The notes below the pieces were generated by a model. That model was not told the origin of the DNA. It ran no database searches and worked only from the letters and a program-made list of their open reading frames with translations. This document shows, piece by piece, positions 8,373-17,563 of a stretch of 64,000 nucleotides of DNA. Position 1 is the first letter of the stretch, and every line of letters starts with the position of its first letter. The position numbers and the translations under genes are program-made. The stretch is from Pseudopedobacter saltans DSM 12145 (GTDB lineage Bacteria; Bacteroidota; Bacteroidia; Sphingobacteriales; Sphingobacteriaceae), in NCBI RefSeq assembly GCF_000190735.1, contig NC_015177.1, positions 682,001 through 746,000 on the forward strand, in the 5' to 3' direction.

Positions 8373-9599
8373 ATGAGAATTCTGCATACAGCCGACTGGC
8401 ATTTGGGGAAAAGATTGGAACGGATTTCCAGAATGCCGGAGCAAATTTTGGTTATGGAAGAGATTGTGCGCATTGCTGATGAGCAGCAAGTGGACGTTGT
8501 AATTGTAGCCGGAGATCTGTTCGATAACTTCAATCCAGCTACAGAGGCAGTAGAACTATTATATAAGACTTTAAAACGGCTAACCAATAACGGCAAGCGT
8601 TTGGTGCTGGCAATTGCCGGTAATCATGATTCGCCGGATAGGATAGAGGCTCCGGATCCATTGGCAAAGGAATGCGGAATAGTCTTCGTAGGTTATCCAT
8701 ATTCGCATGTAAGTACCTGTCAATTGGATTGCGGTATAGTCATTAGCAGAAGTGAAGCAGGATTTATAGAAGTCAAACTTCCGCAGTATGATTATGCGCT
8801 GAGGCTTATTGTTACGCCTTATGCAAGCGAATACCGTTTGAAAACTTTTCTGGGAATAGACCAGCCGGAAGCGAGTTTGAGAGAAGTATTACAACAGCAT
8901 TGGCAACAATTGGCTGATAAATATTGCGACAGCAAAGGCGTAAATATCCTCGCTACGCATTTGTTTATGATGAAGAAAGGAACGGTTCCTCCGGAAGAAC
9001 CCGAAGATGAAAAGCCTATACTGCATATCGGTGGGGCGCAGGCTGTATTTTCGGAAAATGTTCCGGCTCAAATTCAATATGTAGCTTTGGGGCATTTACA
9101 TCGCTTTCAGCAAATAGACAACGAACCTTGTCCGATAGTTTACAGCAGTAGCCCGCTTTCCTACAGTTTTTCCGAAGCAGGGCAAACAAAATATGTTACC
9201 GTATTTGATATCCTGCCAGATACGCCTGTACATTATGAAAAGGTCGCTTTAACAGTCGGAAGGATGCTTTACAGAAAACGTTTTGAAACTGTACAGGAAG
9301 CTTTGGATTGGTTAAGGCAGCATCCGGATGCTTTGGTAGAACTTACTTTGGTAACATCGGATTATCTGAAAGCAGAGGATAGAAAAGCACTGTTCCAAAA
9401 CCATGAAGGTATTGTGTCTCTGATTCCGGAAATTAAAAGAACACAGGATGAAAAGGAAGAAAGCCAGGGAGTGGATCTGAGCCAGAATATGGATGAATTG
9501 TTTGTGCAGTATTTCAAATCCAGATTTAACGGTCAGGCTCCGAACGAAGACATCATGAATTTATTTAAAGAAATTAAAGCAGAACAAACAGGAGAGTAA
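8373..9599 (+). CDS. sbcD: Exonuclease subunit SbcD
   Basis: SbcD is the metal-dependent phosphoesterase subunit of the SbcCD nuclease, which cuts hairpins and protein-blocked double-strand ends in the cytoplasm. The Mre11-type motifs are present in order: HTADWHLGK (residues 5-13), AGDLFDN (about 45), AGNHDSP (about 83), a THLF motif (about 197) and GHLHRFQ (about 240). The 408-aa length is normal. The stop is one base from the ATG of sbcC, so the two are translationally linked. Nothing unusual is seen. Confidence 0.95.
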   Translation: MRILHTADWHLGKRLERISRMPEQILVMEEIVRIADEQQVDVVIVAGDLFDNFNPATEAVELLYKTLKRLTNNGKRLVLAIAGNHDSPDRIEAPDPLAKECGIVFVGYPYSHVSTCQLDCGIVISRSEAGFIEVKLPQYDYALRLIVTPYASEYRLKTFLGIDQPEASLREVLQQHWQQLADKYCDSKGVNILATHLFMMKKGTVPPEEPEDEKPILHIGGAQAVFSENVPAQIQYVALGHLHRFQQIDNEPCPIVYSSSPLSYSFSEAGQTKYVTVFDILPDTPVHYEKVALTVGRMLYRKRFETVQEALDWLRQHPDALVELTLVTSDYLKAEDRKALFQNHEGIVSLIPEIKRTQDEKEESQGVDLSQNMDELFVQYFKSRFNGQAPNEDIMNLFKEIKAEQTGE

Positions 9600-9600
9600 G

Positions 9601-12600
9601 ATGATACCAGTTTCTTTAACGATTAAAGGTTTATATTCCTATCAGAAAGAGCAGACCATAGATTTCAGCAAGTTATTGGAAGGTCAGCTTTTTGGAATTT
9701 TCGGAGCGGTTGGATCGGGGAAATCTTCTATTCTGGAAGCTATATCTTACGCTTTATATGGCGATACCGAACGTTTGAATAGAACGGATAACAGGAGTTA
9801 CAATATGATGAATCTGAGGTCGAATGAACTGCTCATTGACTTCACTTTTGTCAACTACGATACATTTACCTACAGATTTGTAGTTCGCGGAAAACGTAAC
9901 TCTAAAAACCATGAGAAAGTAGGTACTTTAGAAAGAACGTCGTACAAACAGGTAAACGGTCTTTGGGAGCCATTAGATGGCGCCAATGGCGAACAGGTAA
10001 TTGGCTTGAGTTACGATAACTTCAGGAGGACTATTATCATCCCGCAAGGTAAATTTCAGGAGTTTTTACAGCTGGGAGATAAAGACCGTACGGTAATGCT
10101 GCGCGAAATTTTCCAGCTTGAAAAATATGAGTTCTTCTATCAGGCAGCTTCTTTAGAGAAGAGAAATAATGAGCATATTCAAAGATTAACCGGTGAACTG
10201 GCAAATTATAATACGGTCACTTTAGAGGAAATAGAAGCCAGTAAAGAGCGGTTAAATGTCTTATCGAATGCGGTAAAGGATACAAAAGCCAATCTGGATA
10301 ATAAGGTTTTATTGCTGCAGGCAATGGAAAAACTAAAGCTTTCTTATCAGGAATATCAGTCTTATGGGCTACAAGTACAGGAACTTCATGATCGTAAAAA
10401 TTACTTCGAGGAATTGAAAGCAAGCATTGCCCGGTTTAATTTCTGTATGTTACATTTCAGGGCAGATTTGCTGCAGCATGCCAAATTGAAACAGGATAGG
10501 GGACAGTTGGATCAGGATCTTTCTTTATTAATTAAATCTTTAGATGATATTAATAAAAAACTGATTATCAATCAGGAAAAATATGATTTATTAAAGCGGG
10601 ATTTTGATCAGTTAGATAATTGGAAGCTAAAAATTGGTGATTATGATAGAAGTATAGCCGTTCGGAAACTGGATACTGATTTGCTGGAATTACAGCAGAG
10701 AATTGCTAAAGGGCAGGCAATTCTGGATGATAAAGAGGGGGAAAAGCTAAAATTGTCAGAACAAGTAGAGCAATTAGCTGCTGAAATAAAAAAACGGAAT
10801 CAGGAATTGCCTGATTATGGTCTTTTGAGCCAACTGCGTCAATGGTATTTAACCAACAGACATTTAAAAAACACCCTGCTTTTGGATGAGCAAGATTATG
10901 AGAAGGCAAAACAGAAGGTTCAGGAAAATACTAAACTCTTAGATGAGATAAGTTTTGAAAGTGTACTGATTAATAATGAAATAAAAAGTGGTGTTTCTTT
11001 AAAGTTAATACGCGATTTGCTTGAAAATGTAGCTCTGGAAGAACAAAATGCATCTGCTAAACTCACACATTATCAATTGCAGTTAAAGTTGGGCGAGTTT
11101 AGTTCTCACCTGCATCTTGGCAATGCCTGTCCTTTATGCGGATCGTTAGAACATCCACAAATTCTGCAGGCAGAAGATGTACAGCTGGAATTTGAAAGTA
11201 TCCAAAAAGATATTGAAGCATTAAAAATTAAAAAGAAGACTTTAGACGGACTTTTGTTAAAAGTAAGCTCGTTGGAACTTTCTTTAGAGAAAAGCCGGGA
11301 GATCGAAGAAAAAGCACTTCAAAAACAAAAAAATAGTCTTGCTGCATTGCAAGAACATCAGAAGTCTTTTGTTTGGGGTGGTTTTAAGCCTGATGATGAG
11401 GCAAAGCTGGATGAACTAGAGCAGAATGCCAAAAAGGAAAAAGAATACATTACAGCACTTGAAAATAGCCTTGAGCAAAAACGGGCTTCCGCTAAAGAGG
11501 TCGAAGGTGTATTGCTGAAATATAAAACCGCTTTGGATAAACTGCAATTGGATTATCGTGAAAAAAGCGGACAGGTATCTCTGTTGAAACAGCAAATTCA
11601 GGAGCAGCACCTGTCAGTTCTTTCTCAGTTTTCTTTGGAGGAATTGCAGGCAGAGAAGTTATTATTGGAACAGCGGATTGCGGATGTACAGCAAAATCAT
11701 GATCAATTAAAACTTGAAATAGAAGCATTCAATAATCAGATTATTAGTTTAAAAGAACGTATAAATGCACTGGAGGAACGAAGGAGAACGCTGGAGAAGG
11801 AATATCTGCATTTGGAACAGGCGTTTGAAGTGAAGCTGAAAGAGTCGGGTTTTGGTACTTTGGAAGAAGTTAGGGTAATACTAAACCAAAACCTGAACAT
11901 TCCGGCTTTGGAAAAGGAATTGCAAGATTACCAGTTGAAGCTGTACAATGCAGAACAGAATTATCAACGACTGTCTAAAGAATTGGAAAATCAGGCATTT
12001 GACGAGAATCAATTTGTACAGTTAAAAACGGAAGTTGCAGAACTGCAAAGCGCTTTTCAAAAACAACATGAAGAACAAATAAGGGAACAGGTTTTTCTAA
12101 AAAATCAGGAAGCTGGTTTACAGAAAAAGACTGCTTTGTTAAATGAACTAGGTTCTCTTCAGTTAAGAGGTCAGAATATAGATCAGTTGAAAAACTTATT
12201 CAGGTCCAGTGGATTTGTAAATTATATCTCAAGTTTCTATTTAAATCAACTTTGTGCTGCGGCAAACGAACGCTTTTACAAATTAAGCAAGCAACAGCTT
12301 AAATTGGAGCTTTCTGATAAGAACGATTTCCTGATCAGGGATTACCTGAATGATGGTAAATTAAGAAGTGTAAAAACGCTGTCGGGAGGGCAAACTTTTC
12401 AGGCTTCGCTTTCTTTGGCATTAGCTTTGGCAGAGAGTGTGCAGAAGCAAAATAAGTCTGAGCAAAATTTCTTTTTCCTGGACGAGGGCTTTGGTTCGCT
12501 GGATAAGGAAGCTTTGCAGACTGCCTTCGAAACTTTAAAATCTTTACGCAAAGAAAATCGGATTGTTGGGGTTATCTCGCATGTTGAAGATCTGCAACAG

Positions 12601-12672
12601 GAGATAGATGTATTCTTGCAGGTGAAGAATGATAGTGCCGAGGGAAGCTTGATTAAAGGAAATTGGGAGTAA
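9601..12672 (+). CDS. sbcC: Exonuclease subunit SbcC (Rad50-like ATPase)
   Basis: SbcC is the SMC/Rad50-like partner of SbcD. Walker A is FGAVGSGKSS (residues 35-43). Long coiled coils flank a zinc hook CPLC at Cys510/Cys513. The ABC signature LSGGQ is at about 927, and Walker B with the D-loop, DEGFGSLD, starts at about 961. The 1023-aa length fits the family. It follows sbcD by one base and precedes the PncC-like gene by 9 bp, so all three probably share a transcript. Confidence 0.95.
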   Translation: MIPVSLTIKGLYSYQKEQTIDFSKLLEGQLFGIFGAVGSGKSSILEAISYALYGDTERLNRTDNRSYNMMNLRSNELLIDFTFVNYDTFTYRFVVRGKRNSKNHEKVGTLERTSYKQVNGLWEPLDGANGEQVIGLSYDNFRRTIIIPQGKFQEFLQLGDKDRTVMLREIFQLEKYEFFYQAASLEKRNNEHIQRLTGELANYNTVTLEEIEASKERLNVLSNAVKDTKANLDNKVLLLQAMEKLKLSYQEYQSYGLQVQELHDRKNYFEELKASIARFNFCMLHFRADLLQHAKLKQDRGQLDQDLSLLIKSLDDINKKLIINQEKYDLLKRDFDQLDNWKLKIGDYDRSIAVRKLDTDLLELQQRIAKGQAILDDKEGEKLKLSEQVEQLAAEIKKRNQELPDYGLLSQLRQWYLTNRHLKNTLLLDEQDYEKAKQKVQENTKLLDEISFESVLINNEIKSGVSLKLIRDLLENVALEEQNASAKLTHYQLQLKLGEFSSHLHLGNACPLCGSLEHPQILQAEDVQLEFESIQKDIEALKIKKKTLDGLLLKVSSLELSLEKSREIEEKALQKQKNSLAALQEHQKSFVWGGFKPDDEAKLDELEQNAKKEKEYITALENSLEQKRASAKEVEGVLLKYKTALDKLQLDYREKSGQVSLLKQQIQEQHLSVLSQFSLEELQAEKLLLEQRIADVQQNHDQLKLEIEAFNNQIISLKERINALEERRRTLEKEYLHLEQAFEVKLKESGFGTLEEVRVILNQNLNIPALEKELQDYQLKLYNAEQNYQRLSKELENQAFDENQFVQLKTEVAELQSAFQKQHEEQIREQVFLKNQEAGLQKKTALLNELGSLQLRGQNIDQLKNLFRSSGFVNYISSFYLNQLCAAANERFYKLSKQQLKLELSDKNDFLIRDYLNDGKLRSVKTLSGGQTFQASLSLALALAESVQKQNKSEQNFFFLDEGFGSLDKEALQTAFETLKSLRKENRIVGVISHVEDLQQEIDVFLQVKNDSAEGSLIKGNWE

Positions 12673-12681
12673 TAAAGAGTT

Positions 12682-13158
12682 ATGGACGAAAGTATAATAG
12701 CAGCTTGTTTGGATAAGTTACGGGAAAAAGCTTTAACTATAGCTTTTGCCGAGAGCGTTACGGTTGGTGCGCTATGCCACGAATTTGGTATGCTGCCAGC
12801 AGTAGGTGATGTTTTTAAGGGAGGTTTGGTCTGTTACGACGGTGAGGTTAAAAAGGAATATCTGGGTGTGGAAGATGAGCTGATTGAACGTTATTCCCCC
12901 GAATCTGCAGAGGTAACGGCTCAGATGGTTAAAGGGCTCGAACGCTTTTTTAAAGCTGATATTTCTGTAGCCATCACAGGACTTAGCCAGGCTGGAGGAA
13001 GCGAAAGCATTTCTAAGCCCGTTGGAACTGTTTTTTACAATATCCTTTACAGGGATAAATTAAATCCTTACCGGAAGCTTTACAAAGGGGATGCAAAGGA
13101 GATTATAGCACAGGCAGTCGAGGATGTGTTTTGCTCCGTTTATGAAATTATTCACTAG
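12682..13158 (+). CDS. CinA C-terminal (PncC-like) protein with altered active-site motif
   Basis: The 158-aa protein matches the CinA C-terminal domain, which in PncC deamidates nicotinamide mononucleotide. The usual AESCTGG motif reads AESVTVG here (about residues 21-27): the Cys and one Gly are replaced. The later block AITGLSQAGGSESISKPVGT corresponds to the usual AVTGIAGPGGG..KPVGT and is also divergent. The fold is probably kept, but the activity may be weak, changed or lost. It follows sbcC closely and its 3' end overlaps the convergent LacI-type gene by 11 bp. Confidence 0.8.
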   Translation: MDESIIAACLDKLREKALTIAFAESVTVGALCHEFGMLPAVGDVFKGGLVCYDGEVKKEYLGVEDELIERYSPESAEVTAQMVKGLERFFKADISVAITGLSQAGGSESISKPVGTVFYNILYRDKLNPYRKLYKGDAKEIIAQAVEDVFCSVYEIIH

Positions 13159-14149
13159 ACTCGCGATAAGTTACTTTCGAACCCACATGTAATTTCTTAA
13201 TTTCAGGTTCGCCTTTCTGTCGAATTTGTTCAAACAGTAATTCTGTAGCTTTTACTCCCATTTCGAAGGCCGATTTGGATATGGTACTTAAAGGCGGGTT
13301 TAAATGTCTCGCTGTAGGCGTATTCGAATAAGCGATTACCTTAATATCCTCGGGAATAGCTAAACCCAGATCCTTACAAACATCATAAGTATTTGTAGCC
13401 AGTAAACTTACCGAGCAAAAAATAACTTCCGGTTTTTTCTCGGTTATCAGTTTTTTGATTTCCTGAATGTTAGTCTCCTCATCGTAGCTCATATCAACAA
13501 TCAAAGCTTTATCCGCAAAGCCTTTTTCGTCCAGAGCCTGTAGATAACCATTCAGCCTTTTTTCAATATTGGTAAGTTCATTACGGTATTTTAGGAAAGC
13601 AATCTTTCTGTTTCCGTCGTCCAGCAGTTTGATTGTTGCTTCATAAGCACTTCCAAAATCATTGCTGGTAACCGAAGATACGGGCAGGTTTTCTATTACC
13701 CTGTCGAACTGAACCAAAGGGATTTTTTTTTGTAAAATTCGGTTGATATGCTCCGTATTATTCGCCTCTGCAGCTGTAGACAGCAAAATTCCATCTACTT
13801 TCCCACTGGTTAAATTATAGATGATGCTGGCTTCTTTTTCTGCACTTTCATTCGAAGAGCAAATAATCAGATGATAATCATGCTCGTTGCATATTTTTTC
13901 TACGCCGGTGGTTATCTGCGTAAAAAAATAATTAGATAGTTCCGGAACAACCAGTCCAATGGTTTTACTTTTGTTTTTCCGTAACGAAGCTGCAAACGGA
14001 TTTGGCTGGTAATTGAGTTTTTTTGCCAGTTCGCGTACTTTTTCCTTGGTTTCTTCACTAATTTCATAGCTGTCGTTCAGCGCCCTCGAAACCGTGGGAA
14101 CGGAAAGACCTAATATTTCGGCCAGTTTCTTAAGCGTAATATTTTGCAT
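13148..14149 (-). CDS. LacI-family transcriptional repressor
   Basis: A 333-aa regulator with an N-terminal LacI helix-turn-helix (ITLKKLAEILGLSVPTVSRA, then LNDSYEISEET) and hinge helix YQPNPFAASLR, followed by a periplasmic-binding-protein-like sugar domain beginning KTIGLVVPELSNYFF. It is divergent from the mannonate oxidoreductase/dehydratase genes, so a uronate-derived metabolite is the likely inducer. A perfect 16-bp palindrome lies 13 bp upstream of its start, consistent with autoregulation. Target and ligand are inferred from context. Confidence 0.9.
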   Translation of the reverse strand: MQNITLKKLAEILGLSVPTVSRALNDSYEISEETKEKVRELAKKLNYQPNPFAASLRKNKSKTIGLVVPELSNYFFTQITTGVEKICNEHDYHLIICSSNESAEKEASIIYNLTSGKVDGILLSTAAEANNTEHINRILQKKIPLVQFDRVIENLPVSSVTSNDFGSAYEATIKLLDDGNRKIAFLKYRNELTNIEKRLNGYLQALDEKGFADKALIVDMSYDEETNIQEIKKLITEKKPEVIFCSVSLLATNTYDVCKDLGLAIPEDIKVIAYSNTPTARHLNPPLSTISKSAFEMGVKATELLFEQIRQKGEPEIKKLHVGSKVTYRESSE

Positions 14150-14162
14150 ATGGTGAATACTA

Positions 14163-14178
14163 ACGTAAAGGTTTACGT
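14163..14178. promoter_or_regulatory. Probable LacI-type operator
   Basis: A perfect inverted repeat ACGTAAA-GG-TTTACGT is placed just upstream of the LacI-family gene. Size and symmetry fit operators of this family (a 14-20 bp palindrome). It would allow autoregulation and possibly control of the divergent mannonate operon about 300 bp away. Confidence 0.7.
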
Positions 14179-14267
14179 AAATAAATCTGTCAAAACCCTA
14201 CAAATGTATCTAAAAAATAAGAAATTTTAACTAAAATTGACTAGGCTAAAAAGTTTCATCCAGCTTA

Positions 14268-14430
14268 GAGCCTGTTTAAAATTTATCTAATAATTTTTTT
14301 ATGACTCTTTTTGGCTATAACTTCGTTATGTTTTCTTGAAGTAGAAGCGTTGCTATCTCTTCAAAAACATGTCTCGTCTAGCTCAAAAATAGTTTATAAA
14401 AAAAAATTACAATATAAATTAAACAGACTC
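14268..14430. mobile_element. 163-bp MITE-like element
   Basis: The ends form an inverted repeat: GAGCCTGTTTAA at the left and, on the other strand, GAGTCTGTTTAA at the right (11 of 12 identical). Each end is flanked by TTA (14265-14267 and 14431-14433), a likely 3-bp target duplication. There is no coding capacity. The structure is that of a miniature inverted-repeat element, perhaps mobilised by an IS5-type transposase. It separates the LacI gene from the operon it may control. Confidence 0.6.
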
Positions 14431-14475
14431 TTAAATTAAATAATAAATCTTTTTATATATATAAACTAATAAATT

Positions 14476-15300
14476 ATGATGAACAGTGATAATCCATTTT
14501 CTTTAGAAGGAAGAGTAATTGTAGTTACCGGAGGAACAGGAGTATTAGGTAAATCTTTTATAAACTCCATCGTTCAGGCAGGAGGGAAAGTAGCTATTTT
14601 AGGAAGAAGAGAAGATGTGGCTAAAGAGAGAGCCGAAGAGATTAATGCAAAAGGTGGTCACGCTATTGGTATCTCGGCAGATGTTTTAAGTGAAGAAAGC
14701 ATGCAAAATGCTAAAGCTATAATATTAAAGGAATTTGGAAAAATCGACGGATTGGTTAACGGCGCTGGTGGCAACATGCCGGGTGCAGTGGTAGAACCGG
14801 GAGCAGATATTTTTAAATTAGATGTTCCTGCTTTACAACAGGTGTTAAACTTAAACCTTTTTGGTTCTGTAATCCCTACACAGGTTTTTGGTCCCGAATT
14901 GGTGAAAACAGGAAACGGAGTTGTGGTAAATATTTCTTCTATGTCTGCCCAAAGGATAATCACTAAAGTTTTGGGTTATAGTATGGCTAAAACTGCTATT
15001 GATTGCTATACTAAATGGTTTGCGGTAGAATTGGCAAATCGTCATGGCGAAGCTATCCGTATGAATGCTATTGCACCGGGTTTCTTCCTGACTGAGCAAA
15101 ACAGAAACTTGTTGACTAACCCTGATGGAACTTATAAGGAAAGAGGAAATTTAGTAGTAAAACAAACTCCTTTCAAGCGTTTTGGTAAGGCAGAAGAGTT
15201 AGAAGGCGCTTTAGTTTGGTTGCTAAGTGATGCTTCTAAATTTGTTACCGGAACGATTGTTAACGTAGATGGCGGTTTCGCTGTTTTTGGTGGGGTTTAA
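14476..15300 (+). CDS. SDR-family D-mannonate oxidoreductase (fructuronate reductase)
   Basis: A 274-aa classical short-chain dehydrogenase with the NAD(P) motif TGGTGVLG (residues 18-25), an NGAGG motif (about 95), catalytic Ser in ISSMSA, YSMAK (Tyr-x-x-x-Lys, about 173-177), and a long C-terminal block APGFFLTEQNRNLL. This resembles the SDR-type enzymes that interconvert fructuronate and mannonate, not the larger UxuB family. The assignment rests on the immediately following mannonate dehydratase gene (30 bp away). Together they turn fructuronate into 2-keto-3-deoxygluconate. Confidence 0.85.
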   Translation: MMNSDNPFSLEGRVIVVTGGTGVLGKSFINSIVQAGGKVAILGRREDVAKERAEEINAKGGHAIGISADVLSEESMQNAKAIILKEFGKIDGLVNGAGGNMPGAVVEPGADIFKLDVPALQQVLNLNLFGSVIPTQVFGPELVKTGNGVVVNISSMSAQRIITKVLGYSMAKTAIDCYTKWFAVELANRHGEAIRMNAIAPGFFLTEQNRNLLTNPDGTYKERGNLVVKQTPFKRFGKAEELEGALVWLLSDASKFVTGTIVNVDGGFAVFGGV

Positions 15301-15330
15301 TTTCGGGATAAAGATAAAAAAGAGTTTATT

Positions 15331-16503
15331 GTGAGTTTTAAGATGATTCAGACCATGCGTTGGTATGGTCCAAATGATCCAGTTAGTTTGTCTGATATAC
15401 TGCAGGCGGGCTGTACCGGTGTTGTTAGTGCTTTACATCATATTCCTAACGGAGAGGTTTGGCCGGTAGAAGAAATTAAGAAACGTCAGGAAATTATTGC
15501 AAATGCTGGCCTGGAATGGAACGTGGTAGAAAGTGTTCCTGTTTCCGAAGCTATTAAAACGCAAACAGGTGCGTATTTACAGCATATAGAGCATTACAAA
15601 CAGTCTCTTAAAAATTTAGCCGACTGTGGTATTTATACGGTAACTTATAATTTTATGCCCGTTCTGGATTGGACCCGAACGGATCTGGAATACGAAGTTG
15701 AAGATGGTTCTAAGGCTTTGCTCTTTGAAAAAGCCGCATTTATCGCTTTTGATCTGTTTATCCTGAAAAGAAAAGGAGCAGAAAAAGATTATACCAGCGA
15801 AGAAATAGAACGGGCAGAAGCTCGTTTTGCAGGTATGAGCGATGCGGATAAGTTAACCTTGCAAAAGAATATCATTGCAGGCTTGCCGGGCAGTGAAGAA
15901 AGTTTTACGATAGAGAAGTTCCAGAAAGCTTTAGACCAATACGAGGGGATTGATGCCAACAAGCTTCGCGCTAATCTTATTTATTTTCTTTCGCAGGTTA
16001 TACCTGTTGCAGAAGCTTGTGGGGTGAAAATGGTTATCCATCCGGATGATCCGCCGTATTCGATTTTAGGCCTGCCAAGGGTGGTAAGTACTGCTGCAGA
16101 TGTGCAGGCTTTATTTGATGCGGTTCCTTCCCTAAGTAATGGCTTATGTTTTTGTACAGGTTCTTTTGGTGTTCGGGCAGACAATGATCTTCCTGCTATG
16201 GTTCGGCAGTTTGGAGATCGCATCAATTTCCTGCATTTAAGAAGTACCAGAAGAAACGAGTTTGGGGATTTTTATGAAGATAACCATCTGGAGGGCGATG
16301 TAGATATGTATGCTGTGGTTTGTGAAGTGGTGAAACTGATGCAAAAAAGAGGAGTAAATATTCCTATGCGTCCTGATCATGGGCATCAGATGCTGGATGA
16401 TCTGAATAAAAAGACGAATCCGGGATATTCGGCAATTGGAAGATTAAGAGGTTTGGCCGAGTTGAGAGGGTTGGAGCATGCAATAGTCAACAGCATTAAA
16501 TAA
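15331..16503 (+). CDS. uxuA: Mannonate dehydratase UxuA
   Basis: UxuA removes water from D-mannonate to give 2-keto-3-deoxy-D-gluconate in hexuronate breakdown. The N-terminus has the family hallmark [13 protein letters not shown]. Later motifs include [17 protein letters not shown] (about residue 234), [13 protein letters not shown] (about 272), LHLRS (about 307) and MRPDHGHQM (about 347), which supply metal ligands. The 390-aa length is normal. I chose the GTG at 15331, which matches the family's start; an ATG 12 bp further in is possible. No 2-keto-3-deoxygluconate kinase or aldolase follows here. Confidence 0.93.
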   Translation: MSFKMIQTMRWYGPNDPVSLSDILQAGCTGVVSALHHIPNGEVWPVEEIKKRQEIIANAGLEWNVVESVPVSEAIKTQTGAYLQHIEHYKQSLKNLADCGIYTVTYNFMPVLDWTRTDLEYEVEDGSKALLFEKAAFIAFDLFILKRKGAEKDYTSEEIERAEARFAGMSDADKLTLQKNIIAGLPGSEESFTIEKFQKALDQYEGIDANKLRANLIYFLSQVIPVAEACGVKMVIHPDDPPYSILGLPRVVSTAADVQALFDAVPSLSNGLCFCTGSFGVRADNDLPAMVRQFGDRINFLHLRSTRRNEFGDFYEDNHLEGDVDMYAVVCEVVKLMQKRGVNIPMRPDHGHQMLDDLNKKTNPGYSAIGRLRGLAELRGLEHAIVNSIK

Positions 16504-16745
16504 TTTTAGAGACATCGTTGTCGCTAAAGCTAGAGATTGCCTGACTGTCGTAAGGTAGGCTTCGCTGGTTCGTTCCGAAGTAAGTCCTTTGCAGCAATGA
16601 CTCTCATAAGCGCGTCATTGCGAGCTTGCGAAGCAATCTGCTTGTTGTGAAACATTACATTGATGGTAGCTCGTCGAAATGTCCTTATAAAAAGGCTTCG
16701 AGAATCTCAGCCTGACAGAAAAATCTCTCCTTTTAGGAGCTTAAA
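16504..16745. repeat. Palindromic REP-like sequence
   Basis: The gap contains the core CGTCATTGCGAG...GCGAAGCAATCT (about 16614-16640), a short imperfect palindrome that recurs many times at 19900-23310 and is the insertion target of the IS110 elements there. No gene is seen. Confidence 0.6.
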
Positions 16746-16751
16746 AGAAAG

Positions 16752-16788
16752 AAAAGGGCTTATGGATTTTATCTTCATAAGCCCTTTT
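16752..16788. terminator. Bidirectional terminator
   Basis: A 13-bp perfect stem AAAAGGGCTTATG/CATAAGCCCTTTT with an 11-nt loop has A-runs on the left and T-runs on the right. It can stop both uxuA from the left and the convergent lipoprotein gene from the right. Confidence 0.85.
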
Positions 16789-16815
16789 TCTTTAATCTTC
16801 TAAAAATCTAAGTAT

Positions 16816-17358
16816 TTATAAACCAAATTTAAGTGTGTATTCTGCAATTACTTCTGCTGTTAAATCTTTAGCAGTAGTTGATTTAGCTTCTCCTTTCAAC
16901 TCATATGAAAACTTAGATGTTAAAAAGCTCTTTAAATCAACATCACCGCTAGTTACCGGAATACTAATTTCATCTAATCTGTTATCGCTGGAGTTAGTGT
17001 ATTCAGCTAGTACAACATCATTTTTTCCACTAGACTTTATCTTTAGCTGAATTTTTTTTAGTGATTTAAAATTAGAGTTGTCATCAGCATTTGTCAGTTT
17101 TACTTTAATGGATTTAAGACGAATACTTTTAATTCCGCTGTATTGACTTAAATCTAAAGGTGATAAATCACCTGACCCTGCAAACACTCTTTCCACACCT
17201 ACATCTGTTTGATTGATTTTACCAATTGTAAAGGTGGTCTTGGCTGCAGTATAATTAATATCAGCCTGAATGGCATCTTTTACTTTATCGCAAGAAGATA
17301 AAGAAACAAAAGCCAATATTATTGCTCCTAAAAATGGGGTTTTCATGTTAATTTTCAT
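16816..17358 (-). CDS. Putative lipoprotein, 180 aa
   Basis: A lipoprotein signal (LGAIILAFVSLSSC, with Cys as the lipid-bearing residue) is followed by a mature domain rich in Lys, Ser, Thr and Asp that looks all-beta. Two in-frame ATGs, 12 bp apart, are possible starts; MKTPFLG (17346) gives the tidier signal peptide. No catalytic motif. It is monocistronic, with a shared terminator downstream. Function unknown. Confidence 0.7.
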   Translation of the reverse strand: MKINMKTPFLGAIILAFVSLSSCDKVKDAIQADINYTAAKTTFTIGKINQTDVGVERVFAGSGDLSPLDLSQYSGIKSIRLKSIKVKLTNADDNSNFKSLKKIQLKIKSSGKNDVVLAEYTNSSDNRLDEISIPVTSGDVDLKSFLTSKFSYELKGEAKSTTAKDLTAEVIAEYTLKFGL

Positions 17359-17563
17359 GGTTTTTATTAGTTTTAATTTTTGTGAAAAGATAAGATAAAT
17401 CTATTTAATTTCAATTGATTATGTTGAAAATATTAAAGATTATCGGATATAGGCATTGGCGGCAGATTATATTAAACTAACCTGATTTTCTCTCGATATA
17501 AAATTTACCTGCTATTGGTTCTTTACAGGCAGGTTCTTATATTCAAAGCTTCAACTTAATGAT

